A DNA stretch of 64,000 bases from Sutcliffiella horikoshii DSM 8719 (lineage in GTDB: Bacteria > Bacillota > Bacilli > Bacillales > Bacillaceae_I): assembly GCA_001648575.1 (NCBI GenBank), contig LQXN01000059.1, positions 103,618 to 167,617 on the forward strand, read 5' to 3'. This document shows, one piece after another, positions 1 to 9,128 of this stretch (the first letter of the stretch is position 1; each line of letters opens with the position of its first letter). Under the pieces are notes generated by a model, which made no database searches, was not told where the DNA came from, and saw only the letters and a program-made list of their open reading frames with translations. Both the position numbers and the translations under genes were made by a program.

Positions 1-890
1 AAACTACTGATCCGTTTTGGTACACCAAGGTTTTCCTGAGCCACATCCATTGACATCGGAAGGGTCGCATTACTGCTCGAAGTACTGAAAGCAACACTCA
101 TTGCCGGAATGAAACGTTTAAAGAACATAAACGGATTTATTTTCCCTAGCAGGAATAATGCACCGCCGTATGTGATAAAGAAATGCAAGAACAAGGCGAT
201 CAGCACGACGACAAAATATGCACCCATCGCTTTAATTGCATCAATCCCAAGTCCCCCAACCGCTGAAGCGATTAAACCAAATGCCCCATATGGCGCAGTT
301 TTAATAACAATATGAACAAGGAACATTACTATATCATTTGCTTGTTCTAGTAAGGTCTTGACTCTGCCTGCTTTTTCTCCTAATGCATTGATGGCAAATC
401 CAAGAAGCACGGAAAAGGAAATTATCTGGAGCATTTCCCCCTCTGCCATTGCCTTAATAGGGTTTGTCGGAATGATATTCAATAGTGTTTCCATAACAGG
501 CGGAGCTTCTTCTGGCTTTTCATCTTCAGCCAGCTCATCCACCATCATGTTTTCAAAGTCACCTGCAAGTCCCGGCTGGATGACAGATGCAAGTGTCAGG
601 CCGATTGTAATGGCGACACAGGTGGTAGCTAGGAAGAATAAAATGGTTTTTAGCCCGATTGTCCCTAGTTTTTTTGTATCGCCAAGCCCCACAACTCCCA
701 GTGTGATGGAGATAAGGACTATCGGGACAACCAGCATGGTGATAAGATTTAGGAATATCTTCCCTAAAGGTTGAAAGAGATATGTATCAAATGGCTGAAA
801 GAGCGATGGTGCATAAATATTCAATGCAAGACCTACTAAAATACCTAAGATAAGACCGATAATTATTTTCTTTGTTAATGTCATTTTCAC
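1..890 (-). CDS. Dicarboxylate/amino acid:cation symporter (SDF family), C-terminus outside window
   Basis: The minus strand is open from a GTG at 890 to the window edge, giving about 296 residues without a stop. The product is a membrane protein of the sodium/proton:dicarboxylate (GltP/GltT/DctA) family, which imports glutamate, aspartate or C4-dicarboxylates. Visible signs are an N-terminal helix after a short basic start (VKMTLTKK), several hydrophobic segments, and the family's serine-rich re-entrant loop SSSNATLP near residue 268. The start was chosen because GGGAGG lies 8 bases upstream; the ATG overlapping it runs straight into TGA. Family members are about 420 residues, so roughly 120 are missing. 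Substrate cannot be decided from the sequence. Confidence 0.9.
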   Translation of the reverse strand, partial: MKMTLTKKIIIGLILGILVGLALNIYAPSLFQPFDTYLFQPLGKIFLNLITMLVVPIVLISITLGVVGLGDTKKLGTIGLKTILFFLATTCVAITIGLTLASVIQPGLAGDFENMMVDELAEDEKPEEAPPVMETLLNIIPTNPIKAMAEGEMLQIISFSVLLGFAINALGEKAGRVKTLLEQANDIVMFLVHIVIKTAPYGAFGLIASAVGGLGIDAIKAMGAYFVVVLIALFLHFFITYGGALFLLGKINPFMFFKRFIPAMSVAFSTSSSNATLPMSMDVAQENLGVPKRISS

Positions 891-1021
891 ATGAAATTCC
901 TCCCTTTTGTAATATTAATATAATTTCTTTTTCAGAATCCTTGTATAATATTCTGTAATTCGACAAAAGGCGACTTTTTTCATTCTACGAGGTATTTTTA
1001 AATCTGTAAAGTGATTTATGA

Positions 1022-1050
1022 TAGACCGGTCTCTGGTTGTCTGTTATAAT
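1022..1050 (+). promoter_or_regulatory. Candidate sigma-A promoter in the 891-1198 gap
   Basis: TAGACC and a perfect TATAAT are separated by 17 bases and face the small membrane protein at 1199. The -35 box is weak and the leader would be about 140 bases long. Nothing else was recognised in this gap. Confidence 0.35.
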
Positions 1051-1198
1051 ACACTATAAAAAGTCCTAAAGTCTTATTGTTTTCCTTTCTTCATTTTGAT
1101 ATATTTAACAACGGTTTTCTACTTTTATTTACCCATTAATTTAACTTTTATAGCATTCACAAATAGAAAATTTTTCATGCAACGATGGAGGGGTTCAA

Positions 1199-1429
1199 AT
1201 GAAATTACTTTGGAGGGTTATGGTGGCAATATTTATCCTTCTTGCAGCTAAAGTTGCCCTAGATTCTTACCAAATCATTAAAATCGCGGCGGGCGGGGAA
1301 CATGTTAGGATAGATCCTGCACTCTACTTTAATTTATCCTATGTTATTTTTGGTTGTGTCGGATTGATGTTTTTATCAGATGTGTATAAGAAGTACGTAG
1401 AAAAGAGAAACAATCAGTTCAAATTTTAA
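1199..1429 (+). CDS. Small membrane protein, function unknown (76 aa)
   Basis: The reading frame starts at an ATG preceded by GATGGAGGGG. It encodes 76 residues with two hydrophobic stretches (about residues 5-18 and 43-62) and a basic C-terminus (KKYVEKRNNQ), suggesting two membrane passes with the tail in the cytoplasm. It is monocistronic, followed by a terminator at 1462-1495, and faces the convergent aldo/keto reductase. I do not recognise the family. Confidence 0.65.
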   Translation: MKLLWRVMVAIFILLAAKVALDSYQIIKIAAGGEHVRIDPALYFNLSYVIFGCVGLMFLSDVYKKYVEKRNNQFKF

Positions 1430-1461
1430 TGGAAACTCATCCAATATATAGTATTTCCAAA

Positions 1462-1495
1462 CAAAAAAACCAGGACAAATGTCCCGGTTTTTTTG
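1462..1495. terminator. Bidirectional intrinsic terminator
   Basis: The hairpin ACCAGGACA-AA-TGTCCCGGT (one A/C mismatch) is flanked by a run of A on the left and of T on the right. It can terminate both the gene ending at 1429 and the convergent gene ending at 1514. Confidence 0.8.
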
Positions 1496-1513
1496 TTATT
1501 AAAATATAATATA

Positions 1514-2416
1514 TCAGGCTACTTCTGTTCCTTTGGAAGCTTCTAAAATTTCAAACCATTGTTGTCTTGAAAGATTAAGTTTCAAAGCGCCAGCTGCTGT
1601 TTTTATCCGGTCCAACTTGCCAGATCCTACGATTGGAATAATTTTCGCTGGATGAGCAAGTAACCATGCAAATAATACTTGATCGATTGATGTGGCTCCT
1701 GTTTCTTCTTTTATTTTCTCTAACACTTTTCTGACCCGTTGAAACTTCTCCTCTGTACTAGTGAAAATACTGCCTCCTCCTAGAGGGGACCAAGCCATTG
1801 GCGAAATTCGGTCGCTTTGGCATTGTTCCATTGCTCCATTTTCAAAATGCTCCAGATGAGTTGCAGAAATTTCGATTTGATTAGTTACCAATGGATCGTC
1901 CAAATAGGAATTAAGCATGTTATATTGTGCCGGTAAGAAATTCGATACCCCGAATCTCTTTACCTTCCCATCCCTTTTCAGGCTTGCAAAAGCTTCTGCC
2001 ACTTCACTCGGGTCCATCATTGGATCAGGTCTATGTATCAATAGTACATCTATATAATCTGTCTGGAAATTTCTTAAAGATTGATGAACAGATTGAATGA
2101 TATGGTCTCTGCTTGTATCATAATGCTTTATTCGATGTTCTGATCTATTGGAAGAAATCAATTTGATTCCGCATTTAGTTACCAGTTCCATCTGGTCTCT
2201 TAAAGACGGTTTAAGTGCCAATGCCTGGCCGAACTGTTCCTCGACTGTGTAGTTGCCGTAAATATCTGCATGATCAAAGGATGTAATGCACATATACAAA
2301 CAGCTTTCGATGAAATTCAATGTCTCTTCCTTGCTGTAACCCCAATCACTCAACCGCCACATTCCGTGTACGATTCTTGAAAGGGAAACATCTTGCGCTA
2401 ACTGAATACGCTCCAT
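1514..2416 (-). CDS. Aldo/keto reductase (YdhF-like)
   Basis: This 300-residue NADPH-dependent oxidoreductase belongs to the aldo/keto reductase superfamily and most resembles the E. coli YdhF type in length and sequence. The catalytic tetrad is visible: Asp48 and Tyr53 in FDHADIYG, Lys81 in ELVTKCG, and His128 in LLIHRP. The C-terminal cofactor-binding signature IIPIVGSGK is present. The frame extends 20 codons further upstream, but the ATG at 2416 has AGTAGGAG at proper spacing and matches the usual family N-terminus, so that start is used. The natural substrate is unknown; family members reduce small aldehydes and ketones. Confidence 0.9.
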   Translation of the reverse strand: MERIQLAQDVSLSRIVHGMWRLSDWGYSKEETLNFIESCLYMCITSFDHADIYGNYTVEEQFGQALALKPSLRDQMELVTKCGIKLISSNRSEHRIKHYDTSRDHIIQSVHQSLRNFQTDYIDVLLIHRPDPMMDPSEVAEAFASLKRDGKVKRFGVSNFLPAQYNMLNSYLDDPLVTNQIEISATHLEHFENGAMEQCQSDRISPMAWSPLGGGSIFTSTEEKFQRVRKVLEKIKEETGATSIDQVLFAWLLAHPAKIIPIVGSGKLDRIKTAAGALKLNLSRQQWFEILEASKGTEVA

Positions 2417-2639
2417 TTTATCACTCCTACTATTCATTTCAGAAAGATTATACCTCTTCCATGCCCTAATAGCCAAAGATACTGTTTTACTTTTATAAAA
2501 CTTCTAAAATATCTATCCTTAAATGTCTTGCCATTTGGATTTGGTTCATTTATGATAGTACTATCATTCACGATTAACACTACATATTGTATTTACAATT
2601 ATATTTATATCTATATACAGTATTTTTATAACTACGCGA

Positions 2640-2815
2640 TAATGGTGTCTATTAATGGACTTAATAGGGAATCCGGTGCAACTCCGGAACTGTCCCCGCA
2701 ACTGTAAGTGCAGACAATCTTGAAAAACCACTGTATAAGCAGGCTTAACGGCTCTTATACGGGAAGGTTCAAGATAGGAAGAAGCACGAGTCAGGAGACC
2801 TGCCTTTAGCGATTA
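2640..2815 (+). promoter_or_regulatory. Cobalamin (B12) riboswitch upstream of class I RNR
   Basis: Hallmark blocks of the adenosylcobalamin aptamer occur in order: GGGAATCCGGTGCAACTCC, then ACTGTCCCCGCAACTGTAAG, then GGGAAGGTTCAAG, and the B12 box GAAGCACGAGTCAGGAGACC followed by TGCC near 2812. The A+T-rich stretch 2550-2635 probably holds the promoter. A terminator follows at 2948-2978, so B12 binding should repress the downstream nrdAB genes. Confidence 0.95.
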
Positions 2816-2947
2816 GTTTCTCTTTCTTCGGGAGTTGAGAAGATGAAACGATCTATAGAATCTAGCAGAAAGGCAGTAATTTTCCACTTCAGGACATAAG
2901 TGGACGTATTCGGTCCCTTCGCCTTTCTGCCTTTCTATGATCGTTTG

Positions 2948-2978
2948 ATCCACTCAGCTGCCTGAGTGGATTTTTTTA
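2948..2978 (+). terminator. Riboswitch expression-platform terminator
   Basis: ATCCACTCAG-CTGC-CTGAGTGGAT followed by seven T lies between the B12 aptamer and nrdA. This is consistent with transcriptional attenuation of the nrd operon when B12 is bound. Confidence 0.85.
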
Positions 2979-3031
2979 TTTCACAAAGACTCATTTTTAC
3001 CTAATTTACATTTGAAATGGAGTGGAAAAAT

Positions 3032-5293
3032 ATGACCTTACATACCGATATACATCCCCCCAAAAAACAGGATTCCTTGCAATCCTTCCAAGTATTGATG
3101 GATTCGACTCTGCAAGAATTCCCTACCCTTGATTCGGGTGCTTACTTGCAAAAAGCCGTAAAACTGGCCGATAGACTTTTGCCACTTAATCAGGGACAAG
3201 AACTATATAATCAATTGATACTTGAAGCTCTCAGTAATTTAACAGAAGAAGAACCCGACTGGACCTACGTCGCATCCAGGATACTCATCCATAAACTACA
3301 ACAAGATGTCTGTCATATCAGGCAAACTTCGTACCCATACACTAATTTGTATCAATTGATAGAGGCATTAACCGAACAAGGGATCTACCATCCTCAACTC
3401 CTTTCGTCTTATCAAGAAAAGGAAATAAAAGAATTGGAGTCAGTCCTTCAACCAGCTAGAGACCATCTGTTCACCTATATCGGGTTGAAGACTTTAGCTG
3501 ACAGATATTTAACTCGTGACCATAACAAGCAGCTTTGGGAGCTTCCACAAGAGCGTTTTATGATAATTGCCATGACGCTCATGAAAAACGAACCCTCAAA
3601 TAGGCTGCAATATGTGAAAGAAGCATACTGGGCATTAAGCAATCTGTATATGACAGTAGCCACTCCTACCTTTGCCAATGCAGGTAAAACATACGGCCAG
3701 CTTTCTAGTTGCTTCATAGATACCGTAGATGATAGTCTACAAGGAATTTATGACAGCAATACAGATATCGCAAACCTCTCTAAATCAGGAGGGGGAATCG
3801 GCGTTTATCTAGGTAAAATCAGAAGCAGAGGGAGTGATATACGCGGATTTAAAGGGGTATCAAGCGGTGTCATTCCATGGATGAAACAATTGAACAATAC
3901 CGCAGTCAGCGTCGACCAGCTCGGGCAGCGCAAAGGAGCCATCTCAGTTTACCTTGATATTTGGCATAAGGACATCTTCTCATTTCTAGACAGCAAGCTG
4001 AACAACGGTGATGAGCGCATGCGTACACATGACCTGTTTAATGGCGTTTGTATTCCTGATATTTTTATGGAACAGGTTGAAAAAAGAGGGGACTGGTATT
4101 TATTTGATCCGCATGAGGTCAGGAAGACGATGGGATACTCCCTCGAAGATTTCTATGATGAGGATAAAGGTTCGGGCAGTTTCCGGACAAAATATGCAGA
4201 ATGTGTCAATCACCCTGAACTTGATAAAGAAAAAGTGGCTGCGATCGATATCATGAAATCAATCATGAGGGGGCAGCTTGAGACAGGGAGTCCCTTTATG
4301 TTTTACCGTGATGAAGTGAATCGGATGAATCCCAACCATCATAAAGGGATGATTTATTGTACTAACCTTTGTACGGAAATCACCCAGAACCAAAGTGCCA
4401 CAGTAACCAATACACAACAAGTGAAGGATGGAACCATCATCACCATCAAAACACCTGGCGATTTCGTCGTTTGCAACCTCTCTTCCATTAACCTTGCTCG
4501 AGCCGTCAAAGCAGATGTACTGCAACGTCTAATACCCATACAGGTCCGTATGCTTGATAATGTCATTGATTTAAATGATATCCCAGTATTACAGGCAAAA
4601 ATAACCAATCAGAAATATCGTGCCGTAGGATTGGGTACCTTTGGCTGGCATCACCTTTTGGCATTAGAAGGAATCAAATGGGAATCAGAGATAGCAATAA
4701 ATTATGCAGATGAACTTTACGAGAAAATTGCTTATTATACCATTCAAGCAAGCGTGTATCTTGCCAAAGAGAAGGGGGCATATCCCGCATTTGAAGGCTC
4801 TGACTGGCAAACCGGCCAATACTTCTCGAAAAGAAATTATCCTTCTACCGGTACTTTGAATTGGAAAGAGCTTCAACAACAAGTTTTAGAAAATGGGATC
4901 CGAAATGGCTATTTAATGGCAGTTGCCCCAAATGCAACAACATCCATCATTGCCGGAAGCACAGCAAGTATCGACCCTATCTTTTTAAAAGTATATTCTG
5001 AAGAGAAAAAGGATTACAAGATACCAGTAACAGCACCTGATCTAAATGCAGAAACTACCTGGTTCTATAAATCTGCTTATCATATTGACCAACATTGGAG
5101 CATTGCTCAAAATGCTGCAAGGCAAAAGCATATTGATCAGGCCATCTCGTTCAACCTTTATGTTACTAATACCATTAAAGCTAAGGCGTTATTGGATTTG
5201 CACGTGGATGCGTGGAAGCAAGGACTGAAAACCACCTACTACGTCCGGTCGACCTCAACAGATATAGAAGAGTGCGATTCATGTGCAAGCTAA
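3032..5293 (+). CDS. nrdA: Class I ribonucleotide reductase, alpha (catalytic) subunit
   Basis: This 753-residue protein reduces ribonucleotides to deoxyribonucleotides for DNA synthesis. The active-site cysteines are visible: Cys227 (QLSSCFIDT) and Cys481 (FVVCNLSS) form the redox pair, and NLCTEI (Asn445, Cys447, Glu449) is the thiyl-radical loop. The C-terminal shuttle pair is Cys748/Cys751 in EECDSCAS. The N-terminal 90 residues do not show a clear ATP-cone. The ATG at 3032 has GGAGTGG at good spacing; an ATG five codons earlier has no site. nrdB follows after 16 bases. No nrdI was seen nearby, so the Ia/Ib assignment is open. The B12 riboswitch implies use mainly when cobalamin is scarce. 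Confidence 0.95.
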   Translation: MTLHTDIHPPKKQDSLQSFQVLMDSTLQEFPTLDSGAYLQKAVKLADRLLPLNQGQELYNQLILEALSNLTEEEPDWTYVASRILIHKLQQDVCHIRQTSYPYTNLYQLIEALTEQGIYHPQLLSSYQEKEIKELESVLQPARDHLFTYIGLKTLADRYLTRDHNKQLWELPQERFMIIAMTLMKNEPSNRLQYVKEAYWALSNLYMTVATPTFANAGKTYGQLSSCFIDTVDDSLQGIYDSNTDIANLSKSGGGIGVYLGKIRSRGSDIRGFKGVSSGVIPWMKQLNNTAVSVDQLGQRKGAISVYLDIWHKDIFSFLDSKLNNGDERMRTHDLFNGVCIPDIFMEQVEKRGDWYLFDPHEVRKTMGYSLEDFYDEDKGSGSFRTKYAECVNHPELDKEKVAAIDIMKSIMRGQLETGSPFMFYRDEVNRMNPNHHKGMIYCTNLCTEITQNQSATVTNTQQVKDGTIITIKTPGDFVVCNLSSINLARAVKADVLQRLIPIQVRMLDNVIDLNDIPVLQAKITNQKYRAVGLGTFGWHHLLALEGIKWESEIAINYADELYEKIAYYTIQASVYLAKEKGAYPAFEGSDWQTGQYFSKRNYPSTGTLNWKELQQQVLENGIRNGYLMAVAPNATTSIIAGSTASIDPIFLKVYSEEKKDYKIPVTAPDLNAETTWFYKSAYHIDQHWSIAQNAARQKHIDQAISFNLYVTNTIKAKALLDLHVDAWKQGLKTTYYVRSTSTDIEECDSCAS

Positions 5294-5309
5294 TTGGGGA
5301 GGAAGAAAA

Positions 5310-6353
5310 ATGAGCAGTAATTTAAAAACACGTTCCATAATGGACAGTCAGGCGCCAAATAGATCCACTAGAATCATAAACGGTGAAAGTTCCAATGTCT
5401 TGAATTGGGATGACGTTGCCTTTTCATGGGCATACCCAAAATATAAGAAAATGCTGGCCAATTTCTGGTCCCCTTTTGAAATCAATATGTCCCAGGACAT
5501 CAAGCAATTTCCCGCTTTATCTCCAAAAGAACAAGAAGCTTTTTTGAAGATTATCGGACTTCTTGCCTTGTTGGACAGTATTCAAACCGATTATGCAGGA
5601 AAGGTAGCTGACTATTTAACCGACTCCAGCTTAAATGCATTGATGATTATGCTCGCCCAACAGGAAGTCGTTCATAATCACTCGTATTCTTACGTTTTAT
5701 CAAGTCTTGTTACACGCTCAAAGCAAGAAGAGGTATTCGAATATTGGCGTACAGAACCAACCTTGAGGAAAAGGAATGACTTCATAACAAATGGCTATAA
5801 AGCTTTTGCAGAGGATCCAACTGTAGAAAACTTATTAAAATCCATTGTTTATGATGTGATATTAGAAGGGCTTTTCTTTTATTCAGGATTCGCTTTCTTT
5901 TATCACCTTGCCAGAAATCAAAAAATGGTCGCATCAAGCACGATGATTAATTATATCAATAGAGATGAGCAAATTCATGTTGACTTGTTTGTGAAAATTT
6001 TTCAAGAAATCCTCCAGGAATACCCTGAATATGAGACTAGGGAGCTTGCTCTTTTTGTAGAGGAGACATTTAAGCAAGCAGCGAAGCTTGAGATTGATTG
6101 GGCCAGGATGATCATCGGTAATCATTTTACAGGAATTGAACTGGAGGACGTAGAAGCCTATATCAAATTTTATGCCAATGTCCGCTCTAATCAGCTTGGT
6201 TTCAGCCGACCGTTTGAAGGGTACCGGACCAATCCGTTGAAGTGGATCAAAGCCTATGAAGAAGTTGACCTTGGAAAATCGGATTTCTTTGAACAAAAAT
6301 CGAGGCAATATACAAAAGTGAACGTAGTGGATAATGGATTTGATGATCTTTAA
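5310..6353 (+). CDS. nrdB: Class I ribonucleotide reductase, beta (radical) subunit
   Basis: This 347-residue ferritin-like protein houses the metal-tyrosyl radical cofactor for the alpha subunit. All six metal ligands can be placed: Asp89 (LLDSIQ), Glu119 and His122 (QQEVVHNHSY), Glu186 (ILEGLFF), Glu220 and His223 (RDEQIH). The radical tyrosine is Tyr126. It is the second gene of the riboswitch-controlled operon. The start at 5310 follows GGGGAGGAA; a GTG at 5283 inside nrdA also opens the frame but lacks a site. The C-terminus (VDNGFDDL) is acidic, as in beta subunits that dock on alpha. Confidence 0.96.
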   Translation: MSSNLKTRSIMDSQAPNRSTRIINGESSNVLNWDDVAFSWAYPKYKKMLANFWSPFEINMSQDIKQFPALSPKEQEAFLKIIGLLALLDSIQTDYAGKVADYLTDSSLNALMIMLAQQEVVHNHSYSYVLSSLVTRSKQEEVFEYWRTEPTLRKRNDFITNGYKAFAEDPTVENLLKSIVYDVILEGLFFYSGFAFFYHLARNQKMVASSTMINYINRDEQIHVDLFVKIFQEILQEYPEYETRELALFVEETFKQAAKLEIDWARMIIGNHFTGIELEDVEAYIKFYANVRSNQLGFSRPFEGYRTNPLKWIKAYEEVDLGKSDFFEQKSRQYTKVNVVDNGFDDL

Positions 6354-6443
6354 ATGATTCTGCAAAAGAAAAGGTCATGGGTGACCTTGCGCAGCCATGG
6401 CCACTGATTGTACTTTTTCCTGTGGGCTTGGCGAAGCCAGCAA

Positions 6444-6475
6444 AAAGGCCGTGGACCAACCAGTCCACGACCTTT
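6444..6475. terminator. Intrinsic terminator after nrdAB
   Basis: AAAGGCCGTGGAC-CAACCA-GTCCACGACCTTT forms a strong hairpin with A/T flanks and serves both nrdB and the convergent gene ending at 6489. A smaller hairpin, AAGGTCATGGGTGACCTT, lies just upstream near 6374-6392. Confidence 0.75.
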
Positions 6476-6488
6476 ATCATTCAAGAGT

Positions 6489-6749
6489 TCACCATATAGG
6501 GTAGACCAAAAAAGAAAAAGCAAGATAAAAAATCCCCATTAGTATAAAGCCAACATAGCTTTGTTTTTCTAATAGCAAACGTTCAAATCCCCTAATCAGA
6601 AAAGCACCTGCAAAAAGCCAAAACATCCAGCCCAAATGTGTCGGACTATCCAGGTATGCACCCATCCCCCCTAAAATGAGTCCACCGATTACAAGCATAA
6701 GTTGAAGGATAACAATAGGTTTCTTTCTTGTTTTTATGTCTTTGAACAC
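6489..6749 (-). CDS. Small multi-pass membrane protein, function unknown (86 aa)
   Basis: The product has three hydrophobic stretches (about residues 11-30, 39-55 and 66-84), suggesting three membrane passes with a short basic N-terminus (FKDIKTRKK). The GTG at 6749 follows AAAGGGGGAG; a GTG seven codons upstream lacks a site. It is monocistronic, convergent with nrdAB, and has a family B repeat behind its promoter side. I do not recognise the family. Confidence 0.6.
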   Translation of the reverse strand: MFKDIKTRKKPIVILQLMLVIGGLILGGMGAYLDSPTHLGWMFWLFAGAFLIRGFERLLLEKQSYVGFILMGIFYLAFSFLVYPIW

Positions 6750-6832
6750 AAATACTCCCCCTTTGTCCACCTTCTATAATAACAGAATGTTTCGTCAAAA
6801 AGAAAATCCGATTTTAAATAGGCTCTTATTAA

Positions 6833-7062
6833 AAGGCTGTTTTCGTAAACTTTGTTGCTGGTTCGAATACTCAAACTAGCCGTTATTTTACTTGCTGTCG
6901 TGCCCTTTTCTTGGTTAAAAGTAATAGAATGCATGCCTATTTTACTGTTTCTAAGCTATGAAAAGTCCAATTACCGACTTTTCACTAGTGAATAGCAACA
7001 ATCTTTGAGAAAAGAGCCTATTAAAAAGATTGCGGTTAGTTGGTTGGTACGAAAACAGCCTT
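6833..7062. repeat. Family B MITE-like repeat, copy B1
   Basis: The element begins AAGGCTGTTTTCGTA and ends with its exact inverse TACGAAAACAGCCTT. It contains the family core ATGAAAAGTCCAATTACCGA, an AAAAGTC/GACTTTT hairpin, and ACAATCTTTGAGAAAAGAGCC. Related copies are at 9129, 24692, 28576 and 49455. The right end reaches the stop codon of uppP at 7061. No protein is encoded. Confidence 0.75.
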
Positions 7063-7840
7063 AAAATAACCCAAGGTATTGTAAAATCAACACGATTATT
7101 CCCAATACCCACACATATACTGCAAAAGTGCGCAGCGAATGTTTTTTCAGGTAGTTAATCATCCATTTAACTGCGATGTATCCAAAGAAACAGGATGCAA
7201 GAATACCGATTATCAAGGAAATCAGCGAGATATCTTCCCTTCCCACTTGGGCAACTTCCACTGTCTGCAACAACACCGCCCCTGCAATTGCTGGTGTAGA
7301 TAAAAGGAAGGAAAAATATGCAGCAGTTTCCCTATCCAGTTTTCTGAACAGGCCGGCTACGATTGTAAGACCTGAACGGGAGATTGCAGGAAAAATCGCG
7401 GCCGCCTGAAAAGAACCAATGAACAGGGCATCCTTCCAAGTGATATCCTCCATTTTCTTCGCTCCCTTTTTGATGGAGTCCGCAAACCAAAGAAATGCCC
7501 CTGTGATCAGAAATTCCCAGCCGATTGTAACACCAGTTTTAGAGATATCCTCAAAATAGTCCTTAAAAGCAAGTCCAATGACCACTGCAGGAACCGTCCC
7601 GACCACCAACAGCATGGATAGTTTGTGAAAAGGATTCCGGATGATTTTGATGAATTCCTCCCGATAAAAATATAGAACGGCTATCAAGGTGCCAAAATGC
7701 AGCATTGTATCAAGAAGCAATCCCGCTTCTTGCAGGTCAAATAAGTTCCGTCCTATATACAGATGCCCTGTACTTGAAATTGGAAGAAATTCTGTTAGTC
7801 CTTGAATAATACCTAAAATGAACGCCTCAATTTTGGACAT
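7061..7840 (-). CDS. uppP: Undecaprenyl-diphosphatase UppP (BacA), copy 1
   Basis: This 259-residue integral membrane enzyme dephosphorylates undecaprenyl pyrophosphate so that the lipid carrier can be reused for cell-wall precursors; the family also gives bacitracin resistance. Motif 1 is LTEFLPISSTGHL (Glu17, Ser22-Ser23, His26), and motif 2 appears as PAISRSGLT instead of the usual PGxSRSGxT. About eight hydrophobic segments fit the family. It lies 12 bases downstream of a dedA gene in the same direction, so the two are probably one transcript. The ATG has TATAGGAGGGG upstream. A second uppP is at 20088-20900. Confidence 0.95.
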   Translation of the reverse strand: MSKIEAFILGIIQGLTEFLPISSTGHLYIGRNLFDLQEAGLLLDTMLHFGTLIAVLYFYREEFIKIIRNPFHKLSMLLVVGTVPAVVIGLAFKDYFEDISKTGVTIGWEFLITGAFLWFADSIKKGAKKMEDITWKDALFIGSFQAAAIFPAISRSGLTIVAGLFRKLDRETAAYFSFLLSTPAIAGAVLLQTVEVAQVGREDISLISLIIGILASCFFGYIAVKWMINYLKKHSLRTFAVYVWVLGIIVLILQYLGLF

Positions 7841-7852
7841 GCGCTTCCCCTC

Positions 7853-8440
7853 CTATATCGAACGTTTCCTATCAAAAACAAAATAAGTAATGGCTCCTAA
7901 AATGATTAATAACATCAACGGGATAATAAGCGGTTGGGCAGCGTGCTTGATGTCACGCCAATTTTCTCCCAATTGAAAACCTATATAGAGAAACAGGACC
8001 GTCCAAGGTATTACCGCAGCCACTGTGTAAAGAAAAAAGGGCAAGAACTTCATTTTCGCTACGCCTGCCGGTATTGATATGGCATGTCTTACCACAGGTA
8101 TGAATCGGGCTGTGAAAATCACAATCGGCCCATAATTCTCAAACCACTTTTCCGAAATATCCAAGTGCTTTGGCTGAATCAATATGTATTTTCCATACTT
8201 TTCAAGAAATGGCCTCCCTCCTATACTTCCAGCCCAGTACAAAAACAACTGCGCAAGAGTTCCGCCTGTCACACCGGCTGCAAAGGCACCTATAAATCCA
8301 ATCTTGCCGATTGAAATCAAATAACCACCATATCCCAAAACAATTTCGCTCGGAATGACTTCCACCATTAATCCCAACGCAATCCCCCAAACTCCCATCG
8401 CTTGGAAAAATTCAAAAACAGATAAGAAAAAGTGCTCCAT
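7853..8440 (-). CDS. DedA-family membrane protein (candidate polyprenyl-phosphate transporter)
   Basis: The 195-residue protein carries the DedA/VTT core: a re-entrant GYGGYLIS segment, the conserved basic motif FTARFIPVVRHAISIPAG, and a C-terminal membrane helix. The ATG follows ATGAGGTGAGGAC. Some DedA proteins, such as B. subtilis UptA, translocate undecaprenyl phosphate back across the membrane. The adjacent downstream uppP makes that role attractive here, but membership in the transporting subgroup is inferred from context only. Confidence 0.88.
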   Translation of the reverse strand: MEHFFLSVFEFFQAMGVWGIALGLMVEVIPSEIVLGYGGYLISIGKIGFIGAFAAGVTGGTLAQLFLYWAGSIGGRPFLEKYGKYILIQPKHLDISEKWFENYGPIVIFTARFIPVVRHAISIPAGVAKMKFLPFFLYTVAAVIPWTVLFLYIGFQLGENWRDIKHAAQPLIIPLMLLIILGAITYFVFDRKRSI

Positions 8441-8659
8441 GTCCTCACCTCATTTATTAGAGAGTCGTCCCTAACAATGTATGAAGGCAAGTCCATGAAA
8501 AGCACTAAAAAAAGAATGTACCTAATTTCCAGAGATGAACAGATTGAACCCAAGGATCTATCTTAAGAACGTTCAATCCTTCAACAAAAAAATTCCTTTG
8601 ATAAACAAACAGGAATTCTCCAAAATATGTCGAATACTAACTATTGGAGGTGCTGATAA

Positions 8660-9013
8660 ATGAAGAAAATCATTCTTCTGTCCTTATTCCTCCTTTTTCT
8701 AACAGCCTGCGGTATGCCGACACACATCCCTGATCGATTTTCCTATATTGAAATTGTCGACAAGAAAGAAGATGCCTCCCTTTCAGAAATTGAGGATATT
8801 GAATTCATTCTTAGAGACAGTGAAGTAATAGTCGGTTTGGATGAGGCAACCGAGAATTACCCCAATTACAAAATTGAAAAATCTCCTGCTTATATAGTGT
8901 TTGAATATACAGGGTATCTCACAGACGATATGATATTATTCACCTATGACAAGGAAGAGGCTGTATCGTTATTGAAAGAAAAAATTCAAGACGAGAAAGA
9001 AAGAGCGGAATAA
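8660..9013 (+). CDS. Small lipoprotein, function unknown (117 aa)
   Basis: A signal peptide of about 17 residues ends in the lipobox LTAC (Cys18), so the protein should be lipid-anchored on the outer face of the membrane. The mature part is acidic, with a hydrophobic-charged pattern and an acidic C-terminus. The start follows TTGGAGGTG. A loose hairpin around CCGTGG/CCACGG at 9029-9058 may terminate it. Family not recognised. Confidence 0.7.
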   Translation: MKKIILLSLFLLFLTACGMPTHIPDRFSYIEIVDKKEDASLSEIEDIEFILRDSEVIVGLDEATENYPNYKIEKSPAYIVFEYTGYLTDDMILFTYDKEEAVSLLKEKIQDEKERAE

Positions 9014-9128
9014 CCTTAGTCGAGCCGTGGGAATATTTTTAGCATAAACCACGGTCCGGCTTTCTTAATATCCTTTTTTGAAACCGCTTACCTTAAGGAA
9101 TAAATGAATAGTATTCATCATATTATTA

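Noticed and set aside
109..774. Plus-strand frames at 109-315 and 358-774
   Set aside because: They are antisense to the symporter, whose minus-strand translation carries the family motif SSSNATLP and membrane helices.
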